Below are positions 32,809-42,200 of a stretch of DNA of 64,000 bases, piece after piece. Under the pieces are notes generated by a model. It made no database searches and was not told the origin of the DNA. It was given only the letters and a program-made list of their open reading frames with translations. The position numbers were made by a program, and so were the translations under genes. Within the stretch, counting starts at the first letter, position 1. Each line of letters starts with the position of its first letter. Origin of the DNA: Streptomyces sp. NBC_00448 (lineage in GTDB: Bacteria > Actinomycetota > Actinomycetes > Streptomycetales > Streptomycetaceae); NCBI RefSeq assembly GCF_036014115.1, contig NZ_CP107913.1:8053501-8117500 (forward strand), written 5' to 3'.

Positions 32809-35800
32809 CTACCTGTCGTCGCGCAGCCGGGACGCCAGCGAGGCGAGCTGGTCGGCCTCCTTGGGGCGGTCCAGGGAGGTCAGGCGGGCGACCGCCGCGT
32901 CCAGCCGGGCGAGGGCGGCGGCGGTGTGCTTGAGGTAGATGCCCTCCACGACGCCCGCCAGCCGGACGCACTCGGTCCACTCGTCGACGCGATCGTCCTG
33001 GGCCGCCGCCTCGCCGAGCAGGCCCAGCGCCCGGTCCAGCGCGGCCACGGCGTCGTCGTACGCACCGGCGTACGCGTTGACCCGGCCGTACTCGTAGGCG
33101 AGCGCGGTGTCCAGGGAGCGGCCGCGCGGCGCGAAGCCGGCCTCGCGGGCCTCGTCGGCGACCAGGCCTGCGTCGGCGAGGAAGGCGAGGGCGTCCTGGA
33201 GGCCGTCGGGGCCCTGCTGCTCGCCCTGGAGGCGGGCGACCTCCCGCAGGGCGTTGCTGAGCTGCTCGTAGCGGGGGGCTCGGGCGTGGGCGGCGATCGC
33301 CTGGTCCGCGGCCCGGCGGGCCGGGCCGAACTCGGCCGCCTCGGCGAGGAGCACGGCTGTCTCCGCGGCGATCATGGCGTGGCTGCCGGGGTCGTCGTCC
33401 CATCCGGCCGACTCGGCGGCGAGCGCGACGAACTCCGCCGTGGCGGCCTTGAGGTCTTCCCCCGCGTGCAGCGCGCGGGCGCGGGTCAGCCGCAGTTGTG
33501 CGAGCAGCCGGTCGTCGAGTTCCCCGGCGGCGGCGTCCGGTTCGGCCAGGACGGAGTCGAGCAGGGCGATGCTGTCCTCCACGCGGCCCAGTTCCAGGCT
33601 CAGTTGGGCGGCGTTGCTGTAGGTGCAGAAGGCGTCGACCCGGCTGCCCGCGCGCAGGTCCAGCTCCGCCGAGCGGGTCAGGTGGCGCAGCGCCTCGTCG
33701 GGGCGGTCCAGCCGCATGCACGCTTCGGCGAGGTCCGCGTGCAGGCGGGCGGCGGGCGTCGCGCCGGCGGGCCAGCCGGCGGCCAGCCGCAGGGCCTCGG
33801 TCAGGTCGGCGTGCGCGGCCTTCGCGTCCCGCAGGCCGAGGTGGAGGCGGGCGCGGAGCCCGAGCGTGCGGGGCAGGTGCCAGGCGGGGCCGTGCTCCGC
33901 CAGGAGGTCGAGGAGGCCGTCGATCTCGGTAAGGGCGGCCGGCAGGTCGCCGCGGATGGCGTGGGTACTGGTCCGCAGCAGGCGGGCGCCGGAGATCTGG
34001 CCGGCCAGGTCGTGCCGGGTGGCGAAGTCCTGCAGCAGGTCCGTCGCGGCGAAGACCGGTTCGGCGTGCTCCTGGCTCCGCGACTCCTGGAGCCGCAGGC
34101 CCAGCGCGGTGGCCCGAAGCCGCAGCAGGCGGGCCGCCAGGTACGGGGCGAGGTCGGGCGTGTCCTCCTGCATACGGACCAGCGCGGTGTAAACCTCGCC
34201 CAGCGCGGCCGCCTTGGCCTCGGCGGCCTCCGCCTTCCGCGCGTCGTCAGCTCCGTCCGCCGAGTCAGCGCCGTCCGCGCCGCTCGTGTCGTCCGCACCG
34301 TCCGCCGCGTCAGTGCCTTCGGCTCCGCCGCCGCGTTCCGCGTCCGCGGACTTCTCGGCCTCGGCGAGCAGGGCGCAGCCGCGCGCGAGCACCGCGTAGC
34401 CCCGCTCCCCGGCCTCGTCGTAGAAGGCCGCCGCCTGCGTGTAGAGGGGGACGGCGGCGCTGTGCTCGTCCTTCTCGTGGGCCCGGCTCGCCTCGTCGGC
34501 GAGAAGGTCGGCGCGCAGCCGCGCGATCGGGCCCACGGCCGGGTCGTCGGGGTGGGCGTAGTCCGGGGCGGCGGCGAGCGTCCGCAGCCGGGCCCAGCAG
34601 GCGGTCCCGTCCGGGTGCCCCTGCTGCTCCAGGTCCCTTGCATGCAAGATGAGTTCGGTCAGGGACTCGGGGAGGGGCGCCGCCGCGGCGGGGGCGGCGG
34701 TGGCCGGGGCGGCCGGGGCCACCACGTCGTCGAGGCGGCGGCTGCGCAGGGTGAGCTCCAGCGCGTCCAGCAGGGGCGCCCGGTCCAGGCGGGCGCGACG
34801 GCGATCGGTGTGCGACGTGGTCCCGTTACGGGCGTCGAAGCGGCTCGCGAGGTCGTCGGCGCGGTCCCGTATCTCGGCACGCAGGTCGGTGACCGACCAG
34901 GTGCGGCCCGCGTACCCGGCAGCGGGCAGGTCGCCGTGGCCGAGCCGTTCGACCCGCTGGAGGAGGACCTCGACGCCGGTGAGGAAGTCGTAGGTCTCCA
35001 GCGGCGACTCCACCTCGTCGAACAGCCTGCGGTTCTCGGCGAGCAGTTCCAGGCCGCGCGCCTCGTTGCCGGTCAGCGCGCAGAACTCCAGGTGCCGGCC
35101 CACCTCCGCGGCCATCGAGGCGTTGCGGCGGCAGCCCCGGTACCCGGTCAGGTGAAGCTCCCGGGCGCGGTCGACGCGGCCGGTACGGACCAGGGCCAGC
35201 AGCGCGTACGAGATGGAGCGGGCCGGCTCCTCCTGGCAGGACGCCTTGCCGGCCAGCACCGGCTCCCAGAGGTCCAGTGCCTGCTCGTCGTCGCCCGCGG
35301 TGAGGCGGTACCGGGCACGCCCGCAGATCTCGCACGCCTCGCAGTCGCTGAGCTGGGTGCGGGCGCGGGCGGCCCACAGCTCGTAGGCCGGGGCGGTGTC
35401 CTCGCCGACGTGGCGGCCGAGCTGGTACGCCTGCCCGTAGTAGGGCTGGAGGCCGAGACCGGCCTTCTGGTACCGGTCGCGCATCTCGGTCAGCCACTGC
35501 CGGAGGCTCGCCAGCGGTATCTCGGGGAGCTGGAGCAGGGCGTTGGCCACCCACTTGAACCGCCAGAACAACTGGTGGCGCAGCCGCTCGTCGAAGAGGT
35601 CGGGCTGCTCGTCGAAGAGGGTGAGCAGGCGGGCGAAGACCACGGGTGACTTCCGCGGTTCCGAGCCGTAGGTGTACGCGCGGTGGAGTTCGAGCAGGGC
35701 GTGGATGAGCGCGGCGGGATCGTCGAACTGCTCGGCGACCTCGGCGATTTCCTCCGCGACGACGGTGCGGTCCCGTCCGAACGGGCGTTGCTCGTTGTCG

Positions 35801-35847
35801 CTCAGCGCCTGGTACAGCTCGTCGGTGGTCAGGGGTGTGGTCGGCAT
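32809..35847 (-). CDS. Large TPR-like helical-repeat protein coupled to HSP90
   Basis: A 1012-residue, almost entirely helical protein. The N-terminal third (about 1-330) is helical with a Cys-rich patch, CEACEIC near 178-184. The middle contains a low-complexity acidic linker rich in Asp, Gly and Ala (about 500-545). The C-terminal half repeats TPR-like units with the A/G-x-x-L-x-x-A spacing, for example ALTEIDGLLDLL and ALRHLTRSAELDL. No signal peptide or membrane segment is visible. The ATG at 35847 lies two bases after the stop of the HSP90 gene (TGACGATG), so translation is surely coupled. I infer that this is a dedicated partner or client-delivery factor of the chaperone; the function is not known to me. 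Confidence 0.85.
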   Translation of the reverse strand: MPTTPLTTDELYQALSDNEQRPFGRDRTVVAEEIAEVAEQFDDPAALIHALLELHRAYTYGSEPRKSPVVFARLLTLFDEQPDLFDERLRHQLFWRFKWVANALLQLPEIPLASLRQWLTEMRDRYQKAGLGLQPYYGQAYQLGRHVGEDTAPAYELWAARARTQLSDCEACEICGRARYRLTAGDDEQALDLWEPVLAGKASCQEEPARSISYALLALVRTGRVDRARELHLTGYRGCRRNASMAAEVGRHLEFCALTGNEARGLELLAENRRLFDEVESPLETYDFLTGVEVLLQRVERLGHGDLPAAGYAGRTWSVTDLRAEIRDRADDLASRFDARNGTTSHTDRRRARLDRAPLLDALELTLRSRRLDDVVAPAAPATAAPAAAAPLPESLTELILHARDLEQQGHPDGTACWARLRTLAAAPDYAHPDDPAVGPIARLRADLLADEASRAHEKDEHSAAVPLYTQAAAFYDEAGERGYAVLARGCALLAEAEKSADAERGGGAEGTDAADGADDTSGADGADSADGADDARKAEAAEAKAAALGEVYTALVRMQEDTPDLAPYLAARLLRLRATALGLRLQESRSQEHAEPVFAATDLLQDFATRHDLAGQISGARLLRTSTHAIRGDLPAALTEIDGLLDLLAEHGPAWHLPRTLGLRARLHLGLRDAKAAHADLTEALRLAAGWPAGATPAARLHADLAEACMRLDRPDEALRHLTRSAELDLRAGSRVDAFCTYSNAAQLSLELGRVEDSIALLDSVLAEPDAAAGELDDRLLAQLRLTRARALHAGEDLKAATAEFVALAAESAGWDDDPGSHAMIAAETAVLLAEAAEFGPARRAADQAIAAHARAPRYEQLSNALREVARLQGEQQGPDGLQDALAFLADAGLVADEAREAGFAPRGRSLDTALAYEYGRVNAYAGAYDDAVAALDRALGLLGEAAAQDDRVDEWTECVRLAGVVEGIYLKHTAAALARLDAAVARLTSLDRPKEADQLASLASRLRDDR

Positions 35848-35849
35848 CG

Positions 35850-37709
35850 TCAGCTGTCCTTGCGCAGGGCGTGGGCGAGAAGGTCGAGGAAGGAGCGGTT
35901 GATCAGGCTCGACTCGGCGGGCCTGAGCGGGCGCCGGGAGAGCAGTGCGGCCTGCCCGTAGAGGGCTTCGGCGCTGGTGCGGGCGAGCTCCGGCTCGTCG
36001 ATGGCGATGGCGGTGCGGACCAGCGGGTTGAGCTGGTTGAGGATCAGCTGGGCCCGTGGCGCCTCGTGGCGCAGCGCGCCGAGGATGTCGCCCCACAGGC
36101 CGCCCTCCTGCTCGCGGGCGAGCTGGGAGCGGGTGCGTTCGTGCCGGGCCTCCCGGCTGTCGACGAGGAGCGCGGGGGCGGAGGCGGGCTGGAACGTGCG
36201 CAGCGCGACGTCGCAGTCGAAGACGGCGAGGGCGTCGCGGGCCAGCGCGAGGTAGGCCGAGGCGGCCAGTTCCGTCTCCCGGTCCACCGGGTCGAGGTGG
36301 GCGGTGAGCGTGGCCGGGTCGAGATCGGCGACGCTGGTCCCGGGCCTGACCTCGGGCAGCCGGTGGACGAGTTGGCGGTCGTAGGTGTAGCCGCCGTTGA
36401 CGACGCCGAGGCCGGCGGCCGAGGCGATCGCGGCGACCTGCCGGAACTCCTCCACGCTGGAGGTGACCAGCACGGTCGGGTGGGTGCGGGCGAACTCGTC
36501 GAGGGTGGTGTGCCCGTCGGTGGTCTCGAAGGGCAGCCACGGCAGCAGCATCCGCAGGATCTCGTCGTCGTGCACCGCGAGCGACTTCACGGCCAGGTGG
36601 TGCGCCTGGAGGAAGCGGGCCAGCAGGTCCGGGTCGCTCGCGGCGGCCCGGGCGATCCACGCGCGCAGCCGCTCCGCGAGGGCGTCGCGGACGGCGGCGA
36701 GGGTCTCGTCCTCGTACAGCGACTCGCGGGAGGCCGTCGGGCGCAGGCTCTCGGCGTCGACGACGCAGCGGACGAAGAACGCCCAGTCGGGCAGGATCTC
36801 CTCGGCCTGGTCCGACAGCAGCATGCCCTTGACGTGCACCCGGTGGCCGTGGCGGCGCCCGGCCGGCACCGCGTCGGGCAGCACGCACGCGATGCCCTTC
36901 AGGCCCACGGCCGGCAGGTCCAGCTCGATGGTGTCCAAGGGCGTGAAGCCGAAGACCTGCTCGCCGTAGGCGGCGAGCGCGCGGGAACGGGCGCCCGGCG
37001 TGGGGTACGTGGCCGCCCAGGGCGCGGGCTCGCGATTGACGGGGGCGCCCGGGCCGCCGGTGCCGTCGTCGAAGGTGACCGGGTGCCGCAGCAGCGAGCC
37101 GAAGTGCCGTGCCAGCGCGTGCACTTGGGCCGGCCGGGTCCACTCGCCGGCGTCGGCGCGCGGCGTCAGCAGGACGGTGGTGCCGGGCCGGGGACGGGCG
37201 GAGGCGGGCAGGGTGCGGACGGTGTAGCTGCCGTCGCCGTGTCCCCGCCATTCCACCGCGGGCGCGTCGGGGGTGCGGGCGGAGCGGCTGAGGACGTGGA
37301 TCTCGTCGGCGACCAGGAAGCAGGAGAGCAGGCCGATGCCGAACTGGCCGATGAAGTCGGCGCGTTGCTCGGCGATCCGCTCGGCGCGCTTGCTGCTGCG
37401 GCCGATGGTGGAGAGGAAGGCGTGGACGTCGGCTTCGGTGAGCCCGACACCGTCGTCCTCCACGCGCACCGACGAGCCGTCGGCGTACAGGCGGATGCCG
37501 AAGTCCGCGGAGAAGGCCGCGGGTTCGAGGAGTTGCCGGGCGGTCAGCGCGTCCACCGCGTTCTGCAGGAGTTCACGCAGGTAGACGCGGGGGCTGGAGT
37601 AGAGGTGGTGGGAGAGGAGGTCGACCAGTCCGCGCACGTCCACCTGGAAGGTGCGATCGGCGGAGGCGGGCGCGGCGGTGGGCGCGGTGTTGTCGTCGTG
37701 CGGAGTCAT
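35850..37709 (-). CDS. HSP90 family chaperone, HtpG-like
   Basis: A 619-residue ATP-dependent chaperone. The GHKL ATPase domain carries Glu46 and Asn50 in RELLQNAVDA, Asp86 in EDDGVGL and the glycine loop GQFGIG at 121-126. A middle domain and a C-terminal dimerisation region follow; length is close to E. coli HtpG (624). The ATP site is intact, but the middle and C-terminal sequence is far more Ala/Arg-rich and divergent than housekeeping HtpG, so I do not assign the symbol. It is immediately followed by the coupled TPR-like gene, and an unusual 33-bp tandem repeat lies in its upstream region. Confidence 0.9.
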   Translation of the reverse strand: MTPHDDNTAPTAAPASADRTFQVDVRGLVDLLSHHLYSSPRVYLRELLQNAVDALTARQLLEPAAFSADFGIRLYADGSSVRVEDDGVGLTEADVHAFLSTIGRSSKRAERIAEQRADFIGQFGIGLLSCFLVADEIHVLSRSARTPDAPAVEWRGHGDGSYTVRTLPASARPRPGTTVLLTPRADAGEWTRPAQVHALARHFGSLLRHPVTFDDGTGGPGAPVNREPAPWAATYPTPGARSRALAAYGEQVFGFTPLDTIELDLPAVGLKGIACVLPDAVPAGRRHGHRVHVKGMLLSDQAEEILPDWAFFVRCVVDAESLRPTASRESLYEDETLAAVRDALAERLRAWIARAAASDPDLLARFLQAHHLAVKSLAVHDDEILRMLLPWLPFETTDGHTTLDEFARTHPTVLVTSSVEEFRQVAAIASAAGLGVVNGGYTYDRQLVHRLPEVRPGTSVADLDPATLTAHLDPVDRETELAASAYLALARDALAVFDCDVALRTFQPASAPALLVDSREARHERTRSQLAREQEGGLWGDILGALRHEAPRAQLILNQLNPLVRTAIAIDEPELARTSAEALYGQAALLSRRPLRPAESSLINRSFLDLLAHALRKDS

Positions 37710-37777
37710 CGGGCAGTCCGGGGTGCGAAGGGAAGCGGATGGGCGGCGGTGGAGCGGCGGATGGGCGCCGGGCGAAC

Positions 37778-37903
37778 GGCAGTCGGGCGCAGGGTGAGCG
37801 GCGGGTGAGCGGCAGTCGGGCGCCGGGTGAGCGGCGGGTGAGCGGCAGTCGGGCGCCGGGTGAGCGGCGGGTGAGCGGCAGTCGGGCGCCGGGTGAGCGG
37901 CGG
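37778..37903. repeat. Tandem 33-bp repeat, about 3.8 copies
   Basis: Units at 37778-37810, 37811-37843 and 37844-37876 are almost identical (one base differs in the first), followed by a partial unit from 37877. Each unit holds the phrase GGCAGTCGGGCG and two GGGTGAGC blocks. The array occupies most of the 309-base gap between the HSP90 start and the upstream gene; no other gene or feature is evident in that gap. It could be expected to vary in copy number between strains. Confidence 0.85.
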
Positions 37904-38018
37904 ACCGGGTCGGGGTCCCGCGCGGGCCGGGCCGTGGAAGGCCGGCGGCGCGTGCGGGCCCGGCGGGGTGCCGGTCGCGCTCAGCCGCAAAGCTGCTGTC
38001 TCGGGCGCGGCTGCTGTC

Positions 38019-39008
38019 TCAGCCGCGGCTGCGGTAGCGGGCGAACTGCTTCTCGGGCTGGGAGAGATACGACCAGGGCCGCCCGGTGAAGGCGCCGTCG
38101 AGCGCGCCGAAGGCGCGCCGGGCCGTACCGCGTTCACCCGCCAGGGACAGGGCCATCGCGAACAGGCTGAAGTCGTGCTGCCAGCCCGGCACCCGTACGT
38201 AGCCGGGGTGGAGGATGCTGTGCTCGGCCGCCGCCCTCAACTCAGCCTGGATACCGGGGGTTTCGAGGCACTTCCCGTCGTCCGACTCGACCCAGTCCTC
38301 GATGTGCGCGCAGGCGATCACGCAGCCGAGCCGGTGTCCCTGCGGCGCACGCGTGAAGCTCTCACGGGCGAAGGCCAGCGCCTGCCCCGGCTCGCCGCTC
38401 CACCGGGGCTGGAGGTACGACACCCACTCGAGGTGCGCCGCCAGGTCCAGCGGGTCACGGCGCAGCGCCGCGGCCAGCCGGGTCTCGTTGACGGTGTCGC
38501 CCAGCGACATGCCGCGCCCGGAGGTGAGCAGGCGGGACCACGGCGTGGTCCATTCCGGCCGCAGTTCGGCGGCTTCGAGCAGCTGCTCCTCGGCGGCTTC
38601 GAGCCGCTCGTGGAAGAGCCGCCACTGCTCCCGCGTGACGTTCTTGGCCGACGCGCGGGTGCGGGCCTCCCAGCCCCAGGCGATGTTGCGCGCCCCGGCC
38701 ACCAGCAGGGCCGTGGCCCGGTACTCCTCCTTGCCCTCGGCGGCTTCGACGATCCAGTTCTGCACGCCCCCCAACTCCGCGAGTTCGCTGAGGACATGGT
38801 GGTCGCGACCGAGGTCGAAGGGGGCGAGCGCCGTGGTGAACGCCGCCCAGTCGTCCGTCCGCACCGCGTCGGTCAGGGCGAGCACCCGCGCGTCCCCCAG
38901 CGCGCGCAGCGTGTACGTCCCGTCCTTCTGCCGGCGCGGGACCGGCAGGGCGTACGGGTCCGCCTCCGGTCTCTCCCGGCCACCCCGACCCCACAGCTTG
39001 CCGAACAT
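38019..39008 (-). CDS. Hypothetical helical-repeat-like protein
   Basis: A 329-residue soluble protein that I do not recognise by function. It is mostly helical, with a pattern of aromatic and Leu residues in repeated helix pairs (for example REQWRLFHERLEAAEEQLLEAAEL and the AAHLEWVSYLQPRW segment) suggestive of a TPR or SEL1-like solenoid. There is no signal peptide. The ATG at 39008 has GGGGAGGG upstream. It lies 309 bases upstream of the HSP90 gene on the same strand, with the tandem repeat between them, so it may share a regulon with the HSP90-TPR pair but is probably transcribed separately. Confidence 0.75.
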   Translation of the reverse strand: MFGKLWGRGGRERPEADPYALPVPRRQKDGTYTLRALGDARVLALTDAVRTDDWAAFTTALAPFDLGRDHHVLSELAELGGVQNWIVEAAEGKEEYRATALLVAGARNIAWGWEARTRASAKNVTREQWRLFHERLEAAEEQLLEAAELRPEWTTPWSRLLTSGRGMSLGDTVNETRLAAALRRDPLDLAAHLEWVSYLQPRWSGEPGQALAFARESFTRAPQGHRLGCVIACAHIEDWVESDDGKCLETPGIQAELRAAAEHSILHPGYVRVPGWQHDFSLFAMALSLAGERGTARRAFGALDGAFTGRPWSYLSQPEKQFARYRSRG

Positions 39009-39155
39009 GCCGCGCCCTCCCCTGGTCCCGCGTGATCGTCCGGTGCAGGATATGTGGTCGCACCGACACTGTCTCCCCAGATCCTTCACCCCGCCCCGGT
39101 CTCGCCCGGCACCGCCCGACCCCGCCCGACCGCCGCCGCCCGCCCGGGAATACGG

Positions 39156-39197
39156 GCGGCCCCTCCGGGGACCGTGACGGTCGCCCGGAGGGGCCGC
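39156..39197. terminator. Terminator hairpin downstream of the GH92-phosphatase gene
   Basis: Perfect 14-bp arms GCGGCCCCTCCGGG (39156-39169) and CCCGGAGGGGCCGC (39184-39197) with a 14-base loop, starting 42 bases beyond the stop of the large gene at 39239. Confidence 0.8.
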
Positions 39198-39238
39198 GGT
39201 GACGCTGTGCCGTACCCCGTGGTCCTTGCTCCCCGGCC

Positions 39239-42200
39239 TTACCCCTTGCCGCCCGCGGCGGAGGGGCGGTGATCCCGGGCCGTCGGCTGGAAGCCGACCG
39301 TGTAGGTCCGGGTGACCGTGCCGTCGGCCGAGGTGACCTCGATGGTGCGGGTGGTGATCCGGGAACCGGTCGAGGTGAGGACCGGGCTGCCGTCGGTGAC
39401 CTTCACCCGGGCACCGGACTGGGCCGGTACGGCCGTGACGGACGGGAGCTTCACGTTCTTCGGCCAGTCGACCAGGTACGTGGAGGCCTCCGGGTCGAAC
39501 CCGTCGATCGCGACCCCGCCCACCGTGATGGCGCCGGCGTCCGCGACGGCGGCCTTGGTGGCGTCCGCGATGTTCGTCACCGTGACCGACCCGTCGGCGT
39601 TGACGACGACGTGCGCCGTCATCGCCGCCGCCAGGTTGATCCGCTCCCAGCTCGCCCCGCCGTCGGCGGTGAGGTCGAGCGGGTTCCCGGAGTCCGTCGC
39701 GGTCTGCTCCAGGATCTCGGTGCGCTGCTCGGTGTCGAGCTGCGGGAAGGCCGTCACCAGCAGGGCCGCCGCGTCGGAGGGCACCTTCAGCGGCTGCCCG
39801 GCCTTGCCCGTCCGCGAGAACCCGTAACTCAGGCGCTGCGTGTACACGTTGACGTCCTGCGCCGTGCTCAGCCCGTCGTACGTGTCGCCCTCGCAGGCCG
39901 CGAGCGTGTCGCCGTACCCCTCCTTCTCGCACTGCGCGAGCAGCACGTTCTCGATCTCGGTGTGCGCCTGCGTCAGCAGCTTCGCGAAGCCGGGGTCCGC
40001 CCACCGGTGCGCGACGGTGGCCTGCCCGGTGATGCGGCCGCCCATGACGTCGAGCGGGTAGTGGAACCCGAGGACGATGCGGTTGTTCCCGTACTCCGAG
40101 GTGCGCGCCAGGATCGACGGTGCCAGCTCCGGCAGCAGCGTGGCGAGGATGGTGCCCGCCTCGTAGCCGCCGTAGGTGTGGCCGCTCGGGTAGGAGCCGC
40201 TGGTGGCGAGGCTGCTGTACGAACCGTCCTGCGACTCGTAGATGTCCCCGCCGTCGCCGACGAACCCGAGCCGCACGTACGGGCGCAGGTAGTCGTAGTA
40301 GTTCTTCGCCGCGTCGTGGGTGTCGATGTCCTGGGTGACCCGGCCGAACAGGGCGTTGGTCTTCGGCAGGTTGCCGCTGCTCAGGGCGTCGCTGTAGATC
40401 TTGCCGAGCCGCGACCCGAGGCCGTCGGCCATCGTGACGGTGGGGCTGTTGTTCGCGTCGATCTCGGCCCGGTCCACCTGGGCCTGCGTGGCGGCGTTGT
40501 TGATGCCCACCGCGATCGTGTCGTTCTCGGCGGTCAGCGAACTGCCGTCGGCCACCTTGGAGTTGGCGGCGAGGATGTCGGAGTGCAGGTCCTTGATGCC
40601 GCCGAGCAGGTCGTTGAAGTAGTCGCTCCCGTCGTCGGTGCTCGGCCACGCGTCGGAGGAGTAGTCGGCGTCGAGGGTGTCGGAGGGGAAGGGGGAGGGC
40701 GTGTACGACGACGGGTCGGAGCCGTCGCCGTCCGTGGCCGCGGTGTCCGTGGCCGTGGCGTCCGTGACGGAGGGGCCGGCCGATGTCGCCGTGGCGTCGT
40801 CCGAGGTCCCGGCCAGCGTGACCGCGGTCACCGTCGCCGTGTGCGCCTTCGCCTTCTTCCTGGCGGTCAGCAGCGCCGTGGTCGCCGTGCCGGGCACGTG
40901 CGCCGTGGTGCCGTCGTCGAGGGTCACGGTGTAGCCGATGACCGGGAACCCGCTGTCGCCGGCCGGCAGCCAGGTCACCCGGACCTGCCTGCCGTCGGTG
41001 ACCACGCTCGTCACGGTCGGCTGCCGCGGCTTGCCGCCGCCGGTCACCACGGGTGCCGTGGCGGGGCTCTTGGCCGAGGCGCCGACCGCGTTCACCGCCT
41101 GGACCCGCGCCCGGTAGGAGCGGTCGGCCGTCAGCCAGGTGAAGGTGGTGCTCCGGCTGTCCGGGTCCTTGATCGCGATCTGGTGCCCGTCGTCGAGGCT
41201 GACCCGGTACCCGGTGACCGGCGAGCCGCCGGTGTCCCCGGGCGCGGACCAGACGACGGTCACGCTCGTGCCGGACGACGTCGCCGACACCGCGGCGGGC
41301 GCGGCGGGCACCGTCCTGGGCTTCGTGGTGAGCGCGGCCTGGGCCTTCCGCAGGTCCGTGTACCGCGCGGTGAGTGTCGCGTCGGTGGCCTTGGTGTCCG
41401 CGACCGCGGTCTTCGCCGCGGCGAGCGCCGTGCCGAACGCCTGCCACGACGTGTCGGTGTAGCGCGCGTCGGTGAGCGCCGACGCGGTCGTGACCAGGTC
41501 CTCCAGTGTCAGCCGCGGCAGCGGTACCAGTTGGTCGGCGGCGAGGGTCAACGTACGGGTCTGGGTGTCGACTTCGAGCTGGGTCGCGCCGTCGGCGGCC
41601 ACCAGGTCGCGGGCGGCGGCGAGTTCACGGGTGAACACGGCGAAGTCGATCGGGTCGTAGCGTGCCGCGTCGCCGGACAGTCCCGCGTACCGGTCGATCG
41701 CCTTCCGCAGCGCGGAGGTGTCCGTGGCGGCGGGCACGTCCACGTGGCTGAAGGTGACCCGGCCCAGGTTCGCGACGTAGGGGTGCGCGGCGTCCGCGGA
41801 CGTGGTCAGCCGCAGGTGGACGGCGTGCGTGCCGGTGATCGAGGTGGGGAGCGTGAGGCTGGTCGTCCCCCCTGACGACCACGCGCTTCCGGTGACCGGC
41901 AGCGGGATGGTCGCGTACGGCGTGCCCGGGGCGGCCGGGTCGAAGGCGTCGAGGTAGAGCTCGACGGCCGAACCGGTGCCGCAGCGCGCGGAGTTGTTGG
42001 CGTAAGTGATCGTGGCGGTGGTCTTCGCGGAGGTACCGAAGTCGATGTCCCCGTACGCGAGCCAGGCGCCGTCGTAGGTGCCGCCGAGGTCGGTGGCCGA
42101 GCCCGCGTCGCTCCAGCCGGCCGGTTCGCTCTTGAGGGTGCCGCCGCTGCTGGTGGTGAACGCCGTGGCGTCGAAGCCCACCGGGGCGTCGGCGGTCCGC

